In this document: piece after piece, positions 21,431 to 33,820 of the stretch
Layout: the number at the start of each line of letters is the position of its first letter
How positions within the stretch are numbered: the stretch's first letter is position 1
NCBI GenBank assembly: GCA_015179125.1
Contig: WHVA01000483.1
Coordinates: 21,254-85,253, forward strand
Reading direction: 5' to 3'
Length of the DNA stretch: 64,000 nt
Source: Gautieria morchelliformis
Lineage: Eukaryota; Basidiomycota; Agaricomycetes; Gomphales; Gomphaceae
Made by a program: the position numbers and the translations under genes
Notes under the pieces: generated by a model
What the model was told of the DNA's origin: nothing
Database searches by the model: none
What the model saw: only the letters and a program-made list of their open reading frames with translations

Positions 21431-22300
21431 TAACGATTTTGAGAATTTCACGCTCCAGGACGGGCTCATCATACTATGAGAAGCCGAGGGTACCAAGCTA
21501 TGCATTCCAGAAGGTCAGCATAAAGATTGCGGCATATGTGAGATCCTTATTTCACATGCTCACTCCTTACTTGCACACCTAGCCAGCAGAAAAACTTTTC
21601 ATTACTTATGCGAACATCTCTGGTGGCCTGGAATGTTCAACGATGTTAAGAAATTCTGTTCCAGCTGCCACATCTGTGCAACGGCGAAACCAATTAACCA
21701 TTCAAAGTACGGCAAGTTGAAACCCCTGGCCATACCAACACCACGATGGGAGCACATAGGGATTGATTTTGTTGGCCCCCTGCCCTCATCCTTGAACAGA
21801 CACAGCGATTTTGATATGCTATGTGTGATCATTGACCATTTGGCCTCTATGATACATTTAGCTCCTTCAAAATAAACGTTCAGCACCAAACAGATCCCTG
21901 AGTTAGTCTTCAACAATGTCTACAAGCTGCACGGCATGCCCGAACGAATCATCAGCGAAAGGGACTCCCTATTCAGGGCAACATTCTGGGAACACCTGCA
22001 TAAGCTCCTCGGGTCGGAACTACACATGTCTACTGCCTACCACCCGCAGACCGACAGCGCAACGGAACGCGCTAACCGCACGATCACTCAAATGTTACGA
22101 ATCACCATATCTTCTGATCAAAAGGACAGGGTTCAGAAACTGCCGTTCATCGAGTTTGCCTTCAATATGGCACATTCTGAAGCGACAGGGTTCTCCCCTT
22201 TCTTCTTGAACTATGGCACAATTCCACATCCACTCATTTGGACACACAACGACTCTTACATACCAGGGGTCCAAGCATTCGCCAGAGAATGAAGGACGCG
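21431..22300 (+). pseudogene. Gypsy-2 integrase
   Basis: The sequence NFTLQDGLII leads into the HHCC finger (HAHSLLAHLASRKTFH ... CSSCHICATAK, about 21560-21685). The core has HIGIDFVGPLPSS (Asp), ISERDSLFRATFWEHLHKLLG (Asp) and TDSATERANRTITQML (Glu). FIEFAFNMAHSEATGFSPFF and IPHPLIW follow. A TAA at about 21873 after LAPSK and a TGA near 22290 break the frame. All catalytic acids are present. Confidence 0.85.
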
Positions 22301-22840
22301 CTTACAGCGGCCCACAACTCAATCCTCGTACAACGAGTAAAGTAAACTCATTCTGCCAACCGACGTCGTCAACCAGCTCCATTCTGTGTAGACGACCTAG
22401 TCTACTTGTCTACCTGAAACTACCAAAAGGCTGTGCAAGGAAGCTAGCTCCAAAGTTCATGGGCCCCTACAGGATTTTACAGGAAGTTGTCCCATGGACA
22501 TCTTATAAGCTGGCTCTCCCGAGCGAACTCCTTGCGTGAGACATACACCCCATATTCCATGCCAACCTTCTATGCATACATGTGCCCAACGACAACCGAA
22601 ATTTCCCAGGTCGATCAATCAGTCAAGTCATGAACCTGGGAATGGCGGCGCCGGAGTGGCAACCATGCACTTTCCTCAGCCACACTGGCAAGGGACGCAA
22701 TGCGTGGTTCAAAGTCCAATGGAAAAACGATGACACCACCTGGCTCCCGTACACATCGGTCCGCCACCTACCAAAATTCAACACGTACTTAGAAGCTCAG
22801 GATGTCACTTCCATAGACGACCTGCCTGACAGGCACAGTC
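22301..22840 (+). pseudogene. Gypsy-2 integrase C-terminus / chromodomain-like
   Basis: The pieces KLAPKFMGPYRILQEV and SYKLALPSELLA form the post-core barrel segment. NDNRNFPGRSISQVMNLG follows, and then FKVQWKNDDTTWLPYTSV, a chromodomain-like block with the conserved Trp pair. Frame changes occur at about 22530 and 22580. Confidence 0.65.
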
Positions 22841-24000
22841 ACATTCCCTGGAATCTAGAGATCGAGATGGAGCTCCCCAAGCATATGGGGCCTGATCCAG
22901 GCCCAGCTACACCGATCAGCACCCACACAGTACAGGTCCCACTCCCCAAGCCTATAAAGGCTGCTACATGTTCATACACCCTGCCCCACCTACTACAAAT
23001 TACGCTAACGCTGCCCTGCATGACTTCGCACCCTGATATCCTTAGTCACACACATGCTTCCAGGATTGGCACAACAGGTCAACACTACACAAGTATGCAG
23101 GGGGTCCTGACCCTGGCACAGCGCCAGCAGGGTACGACACTTGGCTGGGAGGACAGAGTTTTCACGAAGCCAATAAGAACTATCGTGAGGGAGACGATAG
23201 CCTCTCAGAGATATCCGCAGCGTTTGGCGGGCTGGACTCGATGTCCCAGTTCTCGGGTATAGCCCCCTCTGTCGCAGCAGGTCCCACAAACCCCATGACG
23301 CAAAGTCAGCCCACGACGATGCCCGTGGGTTAATATGGCGCCCCCTTCCCCGCTCACGCTCCCAATCAGCATCACCCCGCCCCCGCAGCAGGTGACCACC
23401 ACTATAACAACCACAGTGGACCTCATTGCGGGCCGCCCAAGGCTCATCAAAGAAGAGCACCTTGACGCACAGTACCGCACCAGGGGATACTCCAGGCACT
23501 GACGTGGTCAGAATAGAGGGCGAGGCGAGTCTGAGGCCGACGATAGGAAGTGAGACACTGAGTCCAACCGTCCCAACATTGACAAGCGCGATGCCCCCCA
23601 CTCCCTGCCCAACTCAAGGGAGGCCTCCCCTGCCAGGGGCAGACAACGCGGAGCCCCTCGAGACACGCCCAAAGTTGGCGGACCTGGTCAGTCCCTTCCC
23701 TACTTAAACAACTCACTGACCACTGAGGACTCGGCTGCTTTCGAATGAGTAGTCAGGGCTTTGGTCGAGGGCCTGGCAGACCTAGCCAACCACCAGTCTG
23801 ATGAGCCTATGGCGGGCCCGTCGCACTCTGGAGCTAACTAAATGACGACCTTGAAGGGTATGTTTATTTTATCTTTTATAAGTCCACGTGCTGTGAACTG
23901 GAGGGCGAATGAAAGGAAGCGGTGTCAGACTCATTACTAACCCCGATCCCTTTCAGACATCAGCACTGACTGAAGACAGGAATAGAGTAGGAAGTTAGTA
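22841..24000 (+). other. Gypsy-2 3' region
   Basis: Several Pro/Thr-rich frames (for example 22582-23262, continuing beyond the chromodomain, and 23426-23707) look like the variable C-terminal tail of the polyprotein. None is recognisable. A TATA-like stretch (AGTATAAAAGC near 23998) suggests an LTR-like end, but I could not delimit terminal TG...CA repeats. Confidence 0.35.
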
Positions 24001-25102
24001 TAAAAGCTCCACAAGCATTCATGTATATTCTGTTGTGACAAACGCAATTATTTCACTTCAAATCATTTATATATAAAAGGAAACTAATAAAGAAAGAAAA
24101 GAAAATCAAAAGAAAAATCAAAAGAAACAGAAATTATATTCATGATAGACGTCGGCGCAGACGACGATCACACGAGATTTATGTCATGCTATATTACTCA
24201 CAAATCGGGTGATATACAGGAGTTCGAGCGTCGACCACGTGCGGTCGACAGGCGCCAGGCCATAGGCACCGAGGGGTGCGGGCACCAAACGCCGCAGAGA
24301 ATAACAGACTGCGCAGGGGTACAGGGTGCTGTGGAGTGACCTGAGAAAGTCATCTGCAGCATACATATTCAATCAGCTGCCCCACAAGAAGGGCACAGAG
24401 ACAGCGGCCCCATCTCCAAGCCCAGCATATATGCTGGGCAGGGTAAACTCAGATCCATTTTCTATTTGAATCCCATGACACGTCTGACTGATTACTATCT
24501 TAACAACATGTGGACAGGGGCTTTGTATACTAGGTACAGATCTCTATTCCAAGACCCAGACAATCCTAACACCATCCCCATCACCCCATGACTTTATGAC
24601 TATAAATTAGTCACCCCTTAGTTACAAAGTAGTTTTTCGACCCATCCATCCAATATCTTGAACACTAGTAGTTACTACCAATATAGTATAAATAGCTAGT
24701 ACAAATGTATGAACAAATCTATCCAGAATCGATTATTCTGCCTCCTGAAATTTCTGTAGTCTTGTTTGATAGCTACAAAGCTCAGATCTTGATAGTTTAT
24801 TCCAAATCTTCGTTGAGAGTCTACTATCACTGTTTACTCTATACTACCTTAAAAGCGAACGCTTTTGATTTGAATATCCCTTGGATCGACACTAGTTTTC
24901 TGTCGACGCGGTCACGTGACCCTCATTCATCAGTGCTGGACGCGCCTCGAAGGGCTTAGTCAGCACATAGAAGAGAGGCGAACACAGTGGTTTCAACCAC
25001 TGAGCAATAGATTTCACTTGTTAAAAGGCACTAATTAATATCTTAATCTAAAATATTCAGCTTTAGTTTCTATCCCCCGATACACGTTGATTATCCACTG
25101 GT
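24001..25102. other. Region with no recognised gene
   Basis: There are A-rich GAAA/CAAAAGAAA runs (24080-24130), a short palindrome GTCGACC...GGTCGAC (about 24227-24248) and small frames only. I see no domain. Confidence 0.3.
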
Positions 25103-25179
25103 CTCCTTAAGTGCCTAAAAACTACACTCTTAAGCCAGTCTTATCGACTACTTAAAGCTCCGATTCACACTTCGTTACA
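25103..25179. repeat. 75-bp shared fragment (copy 2)
   Basis: Near-identical to 13498-13572, again ending CACTTCGTTACA. The flanking sequences differ on both sides. Confidence 0.6.
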
Positions 25180-28100
25180 GCGAGCTATTTGAGCCGCGCA
25201 GGCGGAGTTCGCACCTTTTTCCTCAGTTATATCACACATATCGTGAGACTGAGTAAAGTGCTCCCACATGAATCTACACATATGTATTGATAGCATTGTA
25301 TCTAGCGTACTCTAATTACATAAGGTTACTTGGGATCCGAAGGGACTTTAGAGAATTCCCTCTACTAGTACTTAGCTTACCGTATTCACACTTTGTTCTA
25401 TATGCTGCAGGCATCAACCCCAAACCTGGGTGGCAATGACCAACTGATCGCGGATACTTACTACCGGGGGAGATTGAGCCCAAATTCTCCAATGACCTCT
25501 TCTGCTAGGTTTCGGCGAATATATCTCCCCCACGAGCTCGCGTAATCTCAGTGTACAAACAGAACAATTGGCAATGAGCCAATATTTCACAGCTTTGCTG
25601 TAATAATTTTAATGCTAGCTACGGTGTCCACTTCGAAGTTTCATGCATCATGATCAACAAGAACGTGACCAGTTTTGATACTCAGAACTACAGTAGAATA
25701 GCCAAAGGACGGATTGCGTCAACATATGAATCGCGTGCGGAACCAAACACTGCAGCAGGTGGGGAAGTGATCGAAAGACAGAAACCAACCTATCGATTCC
25801 CCCTTGGTCGCCGACATTGAGAGAAAGGTCTCCCATAGATACACGGATGATGGCAAGCAGAGCTTTCACTCCTCCCTGTAGTAGTAGTAGCAGTCTTCAG
25901 CGTCTTCAGGGATCTAGAGATACAAACCAACCATCCGCGAAGACCGAGGTAAATGGCGTAAGACCTGACCCAAAGTTAGATAGCCATCCCAGAGCCTCCA
26001 GTACATCGCAGAATCAAGAAATGGGATGTTACGGGTGCCCTATTTGCCATACTCAACGCAATAATTTCGAGTCCTGGACTGCTAGACAGTTGTGTAATGA
26101 TCAACTATTGTCAGAGCCCCATTCTGGCATTTGCGGGAATACTATGAGATACGATCTCGGGTATACTGGCTCCTATGCCATCCCGCAAAGGACGCAGCGG
26201 TGAGGAAGCAGCGGCGGAGGGATCGGCGGCGGAGGGAGCATAGCAGACGAGCACGGAATGCTGTTGACCTGTGGAAATTATCGAAGAAAATTGTAAGCAA
26301 TGATGGTTGCATGACTGCAGATCGAACAATATAACGTACACTGAGAGAAGGCGGCTGTGTTGGTAGCGCACCTGAGGCCGAAGCTGAGAGCCGAGTGTCA
26401 GGAGCCAGCGAAGGTAGCAGCGGCGGAGGGGGAATAGCAGACGAGCCAGTGGAGAGCACAGATGGGACAAGAGGACAGAACGCAGACCAAGGTATACCAC
26501 CTAGCTGTACAAATGAATGAGCGATGTTCAGAGAGCTAAGGTACACAAAGAAACAAAATTACCTTTCAACAATGAATAGCCAATTTGAAGAACGCCATGA
26601 AACATCAGACTAGAGGCAGGACTCAGGTTCCTCCTTTCGACCGGAGGAATGGACTTGAGCAACGTCAATTCAAGGAATCTATTACTTACTTCAAGAGTTA
26701 GCATTGCTAAGTATATATAAAGTAGTGCCAGGCTGGCACCCGACAGGGGAGGAGGGCCACCGACGGGACGAGGCGACGCTCAATGGAATGATGAGGAGTT
26801 TTGTATTTCCACCGAATAACTGGGGCAGCGGATGGTGTGGACTGGTCAGCTGCTGAGCTTCGCACTCACATGCTATTGCAAGCAAGGGGTACTGCCGGCA
26901 CCGCGGCCCTACATCTAGTACTACTATGAAACCCCACGAGAGAAGTAGTATAGAGCACACACCACAATGATCTGAGAGGATGTTGCAGTGCCATGTACCC
27001 CGAATATTACGGAGATTGTCCGTAGCAGATTTCTGAACTACATATATAGGTATATCCGAGGATCAGTAGATCGCTGAAACGGAGGTGCAGCAGCCGCAGA
27101 CACCTAAGACTCTGACCGACATAATTTGAGTAGAAGCGCTGTAATTCAGTGTGCCCAATGTAGTTGAAGGAAGCTAAGCAGCCGTGAAGGTCACTGACAC
27201 TGATGAAAAATGTTCCAGTAGGTAGCCGCAGATCCGAAGACAACAGCCCATGTCTTCAGCCCTAAGTCGTCGAGTGTCCTGAGAAGTAAGTCTTCGAGCT
27301 GAAGTGGCATCGAGGCAGGCCCAAATCCACGAGGATACCCCAGACGATGGTCACGTTGGCCGGTTACACAGCCGCGGCCGTGACCTGTAACGTCGTGTTA
27401 TTTGAAATACAAGGAGCCGATGACCAGAAATGACAGGGATTTTGGTATACGTTGCAGACCTTGTCGCCACCTTAGGCCGCACCTTCTTTTTACGTGCGCC
27501 TTTCTCCAGATATCCGGTGGCGGACAACAGCCCATGATTCAGTTACGCCTCGCAGCGTGAGTGCTTGCCGGGTATGCTTTTGAAGAGCATTGTAATCGCT
27601 TGAAATAGAAAGTCAATTGAAATCAGGAACATTACATAAAACACAGCTTACATGCCATTGTTCCGACGTCGGAACGAAGTTTAGTTGTAAGTCCGACATC
27701 GTCTATCAGCCAGTCCTTCATGCAGTCTCTGTGTAATCCATTTGACCACTCCTTTTGCTTTAGGATTGACTTCTCTTGGACTGCCTGAGTAAACCCAGGG
27801 AAGTGAAAAATGGAGCAAGTGACTACACCCCGCGTGGAATACTGACAGCCGTAAATCTGTTCAAACCGTCGGACCCAGCAGTTAGGTGGGATTCTTCGGG
27901 TTCTCGGCAGACTCACGCCAGCTGGCGGGCTCGGCCGTGGCCGGCTGCCTCATCCTACCAGTTCGCACAATGATCAGTTGTTTGAACTCAAAAACCGTTC
28001 ATTGAAGCAGCGATGCTTCCAGAGGAGAAGAATGCCATCAGAGTTAGCACCCCCCTTGGAAACTGCATTTAGAACTCAGTATTAATAATTTCTATCATGG

Positions 28101-28560
28101 CAATACTTATACTTATCCTCATATGCAGGATGCCCTGTGCAGTTCTTTGAATGTAATAAATGGTAAGTGGTCTAATAATACATTCACGCCAAGTTATTCT
28201 GTCAAACAAGCTAAGCTGGACAATTTGCCAAGGTTTTTACCAATGTGTTGAGATTGTGAGCTGGAAATATTGCCCTGGATGCCGGTGTTGTACGTCTTAG
28301 CCCCCACGAGTTGGGGCACCAACAACCACATGATGTAATTACGCGACGAAGATCGAAGTCCGCCAACATAGTTGCGTTGACGTTTGCATTCCGCCATTTG
28401 AAGCAGACACTGCTCGGGCACCGTAATCGCTGGGACCGGCGTGACGGGTGATTTTGAACCGGAGCTTCCACTAATTTCGGGTATTCCCACTGAATGCTGC
28501 CATTCACCAGCTGTCCAGGCACTTTGGGTCATTCGTCGTGGCAGATGGCTCCTAGGCTTC
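25180..28560. other. Region with no recognised gene
   Basis: The longest frames are 25817-26203 (+; contains CYGCPICHTQRN), 26111-26546 (-), 27632-27916 (-) and 28194-28532 (-). None resembles a known domain and none shows a convincing exon series. GGC-rich patches AGCGGCGGAGGG...ATAGCAGACGAGC occur at about 26210-26245 and 26410-26440. This may hold a rapidly evolving or decayed gene; I cannot support one. Confidence 0.3.
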
Positions 28561-28612
28561 TCACCAATACATTGGGCGAATAATAGTTTTCATTACTGTT
28601 CAGTTCGAAGAG

Positions 28613-28620
28613 TATAAATG
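28613..28620 (+). promoter_or_regulatory. TATA box of DyP gene 1
   Basis: TATAAATG lies 81 bp upstream of the DyP1 ATG. The second gene has TATAAACA at an equivalent distance, which supports both starts. Confidence 0.55.
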
Positions 28621-28700
28621 CTCCTATGATCAACAGCTCTGCCTTGTTCTCATCACCCGACCTCAGTTGCTACAAAGTCCATTATTCAATCCCTCTGATC

Positions 28701-30552
28701 ATGTCTGTAGTACCTACGCCGGTGGACCTGTCCGATGTCCAAGGGGACATCATGTCGGTGCTGTTCCTTTTTTTGTGTATTTATGAAGCTCACCACCCAT
28801 AACAGCCTTAAATTCCCTAAGCTTGTGGAAAATTTCATATTTTTCACAATTGCTCAAGGAGCCGCGTTCAGAAAGGTCGTCGGGAGTCAAGCATTCATGG
28901 CGCTCATTACATCCGCCGCGTAATTTCTCCGCCTTATACGCTCAGTTGCTGTGAACTAATGCATCTACGGTCTCCAGCAACGTCAAAGGTTTCCGCCAGC
29001 AGATCAGCGCCCAGAAGGCAAAGTTCCGAGGAAAAACTGTTCCTCTCCTTCCGAATTCTGCTGTAAACATTGCTTTTACGCAGCCTGGATTAAACTTGGT
29101 GTGTGGATTATATTCATCGATTCTTTGAGCCTGACTGAATCTATGCCATGTTCGTCAGCTTGGGCTAAAGGACAACCTTGGTGACCCCGCATTCACCGAT
29201 GGACAATTCCAACGTGCGCATCAGCTCGGAGACAACGTTCCTGACTGGCTTCCCGCATTCAAGGGTGATGTGCATGGCGTCATTTTGGTGCGTTCGCCCA
29301 TTGAGACTTGGCACATTTCTCTTGACTCTACTGCGAAAACCAGATTTCCGGAGACTCCGAAGCCAGCATGCTGGCCACGGAAGCTAAACTACTGTTATTG
29401 CTAGGCCCCACCATTACCCAGGTTTTCAAGGTTAACGGAGTTGTTCGTCCGGGAACAGAGCATGGACACGAGCACTTTGGGTACAAGGACGGCATCTCTT
29501 CACCCGCTGTGAAGGGCATTCATAACGATCCCTTTCCCGGGCAGCAGGTATGCGACCCCGGCGTTCTGCTTATGGGTCAGCCTGGGGATACCTCCGCTGC
29601 AACTCGCCCTGTGTGGGCCAAGAATGGAAGTATTTTGGTGTATCGCCACCTGGACCAGCTCGTTCCGGAGTTCGATAAGTTCAAGCACGACAATCCTCTT
29701 TTCCCTCTCGAGCTCGGCATTGAAAAGGGTGCAGAGCTCTTCGGCGCAAGGATGTTTGGTAGGTGGAAGAGTGGTGAGTCAGCTTTCTACCCATTTACTC
29801 CTGATAGTAACCGCTCGAGAACCTAGGTGCGCCTACAGACCTAGCCCCTACCCAGGATGACACCGAGTTGGCAAAGGAACCTACAAGGAACAATAACTTT
29901 GACTTCTCCGACGTATGTGCTTGACATGCCAGCGTCTATGCAAGCATCTGCTAACCAATTTCACAGCCTACGGACCAGAGCCACTGTCCATTTGCCGCGC
30001 ACATCCGCAAAACCAACCCCCGCTCGGACCTAGCAAATGATATTGTTGCTCGTCACTCGATCAACCGCAATGGTATTCCCTTTGGTCCCGAAGTCTCCCC
30101 CCTGGAGCGCCAGAACAATAAGACCACCCTCGAGAGAGGTCTGGCGTTCGTATGCTATCAAAGCAGTCTGAGCAATGGATTTGAATTCATGCAGAAAGGT
30201 TCGTCAACTTGAGTACAGTATGGTTATCGTATACCTAATCACGAGCCGGAACAGCTTGGGCGAACGATCCCAACTTCATCTTCGGCAAGACAGACACGGA
30301 TGGGAACCCCATCACGCCAGGCTTTGATCCTAGTGCGCCGTTTCTATTCTTCTTGCCAGTCGTGACATCTCAACGTGTTCTTTGGTAGTCATCGGCCAGA
30401 AGAATGGCGAGGCACGCCAGACAGGGGGGTTGGACCCTAAGGAGCAGGGAGCTAACACGAGCTTTCCAACCCAATTTGTGATCTCCAAAGGAGGCGCCTA
30501 CTTCTTTTCGCCGTCTCTCTCTGTGCTCAGGACCAGGATTGGCACGGCCTAA
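28701..30552 (+). CDS. Dye-decolorizing peroxidase (DyP) 1
   Basis: Nine exons join in frame to 468 codons plus stop: 28701-28753, 28806-28919, 28978-29098, 29159-29287, 29344-29773, 29827-29912, 29967-30198, 30255-30332 and 30389-30552. The product is a heme peroxidase that oxidises dyes, phenolics and lignin-related compounds with H2O2. DVQGDIIL opens the fold. EHFGYKDGISSP carries the GxxDG motif with the distal catalytic Asp, CPFAAHIRKTNPRSDL carries the proximal heme-binding His, GIPFGPEV follows with an Arg nearby, and GGAYFFSPSLSVL ends it. There is no N-terminal signal or long propeptide, unlike secreted fungal DyPs of about 500 residues, so an intracellular site or non-classical export is likely. 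It looks intact. Confidence 0.9.
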
Positions 30553-30789
30553 TCATTTGTCTTGAAGCACAATGATTGGCATCATGGACTGTGTACAAAG
30601 TCCATCTTGATCCTTTGATAGTCGAAATGTCAATCCTCCATGTACAGTAACGGCGCTATTCTCATTTTCTTGTCGTCCCAAGCAGTAAGATGCCAATACA
30701 GACCATTCACTTTTGAAAGTATTATGACTGTCCCTTGAATGATCCGCTACTACATTGATATTCAAAACAAGCAAGCGACACATACCGCG

Positions 30790-31270
30790 TTTCCGAGTTC
30801 TAGGCCCCTGTTGCCAAAGTCCCAGCAATAGTTGCAGATTCTCGGGGAAATACACCGCTGACCGTGCGATTGGCCACCCGCTGGTTCCGAATTCTGCGAG
30901 TGAATAAGTCCTTAGCAGTTACATTATCCCCTATGTCCATTTTATTTTTTCCGACAGCTTCCATAGCAATTGGAGACTCTGTGAGCGGCGCCAAGACAGA
31001 CCGGATGTACATAATAAGCCTATAATTTGGGGGGAATGCGGACACAACCGCAGGAAATAAACCAGGCACCACCTTACGTTGAACCGATCTTGTTCTCCGT
31101 GGGGGGGGGGGGGGAGGCGGTGCGGGGGGAGGGGGATGACACGATGAAGATTAGAACGCGCACTCAGTACTCTCACATGGAAAATTTGAACAAAGAAATG
31201 ACAGGACACCGCCAGAGTGGATAGCCAGTGAATCACCGATGATGCCAACTTGGCATGCCACCCCCGGACT
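30790..31270 (-). pseudogene. Truncated 2OG/Fe(II) oxygenase tail between the DyP genes
   Basis: Minus-strand sequence matches the 3' exons of the oxygenase at 33821-35391: the IGDSLAI region, SNLHRVI, then MYIRSVLAPLTESPI-like sequence and NVTAKDLFTRRIRNQRVANRT. It starts inside exon 7 of the complete gene, has a 15-bp G-tract within the exon-8 homologous part (about 31098-31113), and lacks nearly all of the last exon. It cannot encode an enzyme. It lies downstream of DyP1 exactly as the complete gene's tail lies downstream of DyP2, so it marks one duplicated block. Confidence 0.85.
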
Positions 31271-31512
31271 TTTTTTAACGCGCGTAGTTCGCCTCATCAT
31301 CACCCTCATCATCATGAGCTCGGCGTTCCGCAGGAATTGGTCTGTGCTCGACTCCTTTTCTCCTGAGACACGCATATATGTATGCGCGAGTGCATAGTAT
31401 AGACCTTTCCAGTGTCTATTTGCTACCACTGGGAAGTAAGTGCCTATCCTGTATAACATTAACGAGATCCAGAGCTAACGAGCTTGTAGTTTACTCCCGT
31501 CTTCAGGTAGCG

Positions 31513-31520
31513 TATAAACA
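31513..31520 (+). promoter_or_regulatory. TATA box of DyP gene 2
   Basis: TATAAACA lies 71 bp upstream of the DyP2 ATG. A 24-bp direct repeat (CAGTGTCTATTTGCT...) occurs at about 31412 and 31522, flanking it. Confidence 0.5.
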
Positions 31521-31590
31521 CAGTGTCTATTTGCTGCCACTTGGAATTTACTACTGACATCACCCGGCCTCAGTTGCTACAAGATACACT

Positions 31591-33499
31591 ATGTCTGGAA
31601 CACCTGCGCCTGTAGACCTCACCGATGTCCAAGGGGACGTCATGTCCGTGCTGTTCTTTTTTTATTTTTGTATTTATGAGACTCACCACCCATAACAGCC
31701 TTCAACTCCCTAAGCGTGTGGAAAATTTCATATTTTTCACAATTGCTCAAGGGGACGCGTTCAGGAAGGTCGTCGGGAGTCAAGCATTCATGGCGCTCAT
31801 TACATCCACCGCGTAATTTCTCCGCCCTATAGGGCTCAGCTGCTGTGGACTAATGCATTTACGATCTCCAGCGACGTCAAAGATTTCCGTCAGAAGATCT
31901 GTGACCAGAAGACAAAGTTCAAAGGAAAAATTGTTCCTCTCCTTCCGAATTCCGCTGTAAACATTGCTTTTACGCAGTCTGGATTAAACTTGGTGTGTGG
32001 ATTATATTCCTCGATTCTTTGAGCCTGACTGAATCTATGCCACAGCTTGGGTTAACGGACAACCTTGGTGACTCCGCATTCGCCGCAGGACAATTCCAAC
32101 ATGCGCAGAAGCTCGGAGACAACGGTCAAGTTGTCAATGGCCAGTTCGTTCCTGACTGGCTTGACGCATTCAAGGGTGATATCCATGGCATCATTTTGGT
32201 ACGTCCGCCCATAGAGACGTGGTACATTTCTCTTGACTCTATTGCGAAAACCAGATTGTCGGAGACTGCGAAGCCAGCTTGCGGGCCAAGGAAGCTAAAC
32301 TGCTGTTATTGCTAGGCTCCACCATTAACCAGGTTTTGAAGGTCAACGGAGTTGTTCGTCCGGAACCAGAGAAAGGACACGAGCATTTTGGGTACAGGGA
32401 TGGCATCTCTTCACCCGCTGTGAAGGGAGTTGGCGATCCCCCCCATCCCGGTCAGCAGGTTGTCGACCCAGGCGTTCTGCTTATGGGTCAGCATGGGGAT
32501 AACCTCTTTACAATTCCGGGTCAACCTCCCCCGAACCCCGTAACTCGCCCCGAGTGGGCCAAAAATGGAAGCATTTTGGTGTATCGCCACCTCGCCCAGC
32601 TCGTTCCGGAGTTCGACAAGTTCAAGCACGACAATCCTCTTTTCCCCCTCGAGCTCGGCATTGAAAAGGGCGCAGACCTCTTGGGCGCAAGGATGATTGG
32701 TAGGTGGAAGAGTGGTGAGTCAGCTTTCTACCCATTAGTACGCCTGATAGTAACTGCTCGAGAACCTAGGTGCGCCTATCGACAGAACCCCTACCCAGGA
32801 TGACCCCAAGATGGCAGCCGATCCTCACGAAAACAATAAGTTTGACTTCTCCAAGGTATGTGCTTGACATGCCAGCGTCTATGCAAGCATCTGCTAACCA
32901 ATTTCACAGCCTAAGGACCAGACCAGCTGTCCATTTGCCGCGCACGTCCGCAAAACCAACCCCCGCTCGGACCTAGGAAGTGCGAATGTTGCGCCTCACT
33001 CGATCAGCCGCAGTGGTATTCCTTTTGGTCCGGAAGTCAACTCCGATGAGCGCCAGCACCATAAGACATGCCAGGAGAGAGGTCTGGCCTTCGTATGCTA
33101 TCAGAGCAGTCTGGACAATGGGTTTGAATTCATGCAAGAAAGTTCGTCGACTTGAGTACAGTATGGTTATCGTATTCCTAATCACGAGCCGGAACAGCTT
33201 GGGCGAACGAACCCCGCTTCATCTTCGGCAAGACAGACTCGGATGGGAACCCCGTCCTGCCAGGCTTTGATCCTAGTGCGCCGTTTCTATTCTTCTTGCC
33301 AGTCGTGACATCTCAACGTGTTCTTTTGGTAGTCATCGGCCAGAAGAATGGCGAGGCACGCCAGACAGGGGGGTTGGACCCTAAGGCGCAGGGAGCTAAG
33401 ACGAACTTTCCAACCCAATTTGTGATCTCCCAAGGAGGCGCCTACTTCTTTGCGCCGTCGCTCTCTGTGCTCAAGACCAGGATTGGCACGGCCGCCTAA
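31591..33499 (+). CDS. Dye-decolorizing peroxidase (DyP) 2
   Basis: Nine exons at the same positions as DyP1 give 487 codons plus stop: 31591-31643, 31699-31812, 31872-31992, 32046-32198, 32255-32714, 32770-32855, 32910-33141, 33198-33275 and 33333-33499. The catalytic Asp motif (EHFGYRDGISSP), the proximal His (CPFAAHVRKTNPRSDL) and GIPFGPEV are kept. Against DyP1 it has 8 extra residues in exon 4 (GQVVNGQF) and 10 in exon 5 (around NLFTIPGQPP). It also has no signal peptide. It is a tandem paralogue, convergent with the oxygenase gene whose stop lies 321 bp downstream. Confidence 0.9.
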
Positions 33500-33820
33500 C
33501 CACTTGCCTTGAAGAACAATGACGGGCATCATGAACTGTATACAAAATAAAAACTGTCTTGATCCTTGATAGTCGAAATGTCATCCTCCATGTACAGTAA
33601 CAGCGCTATTCTCACTTCCCGACTGGGTGTTTTTCATTTTACGATTGTCGTCCCGAGTAGTAAGGTGCTAAGACAGTCCATTCACCTTAGAAAGTATCAT
33701 GACTGTCTCTTGAAGGATCCGACCAGTGGTACTACTACATTGATATTCAAAACAAGCAAACGACACATACTTACCGCGTTTCCGACTTCCAGCCCTTCGA
33801 AGATCTGAAGTTGTCATGCC

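Noticed and set aside
24227-24248. GTCGACC...GGTCGAC palindrome
   Set aside because: Isolated, no array and no gene next to it.
26915-26945. 25-bp motif shared with 35587-35612
   Set aside because: Too short and unflanked to call a repeat family.
30333-30390. One T fewer in DyP1 than DyP2 that seems to give an early stop after RVLW
   Set aside because: The difference lies inside an intron (30333-30388; 33276-33332 in DyP2). Splicing gives the canonical DPIIGQ in both genes, so there is no frameshift.
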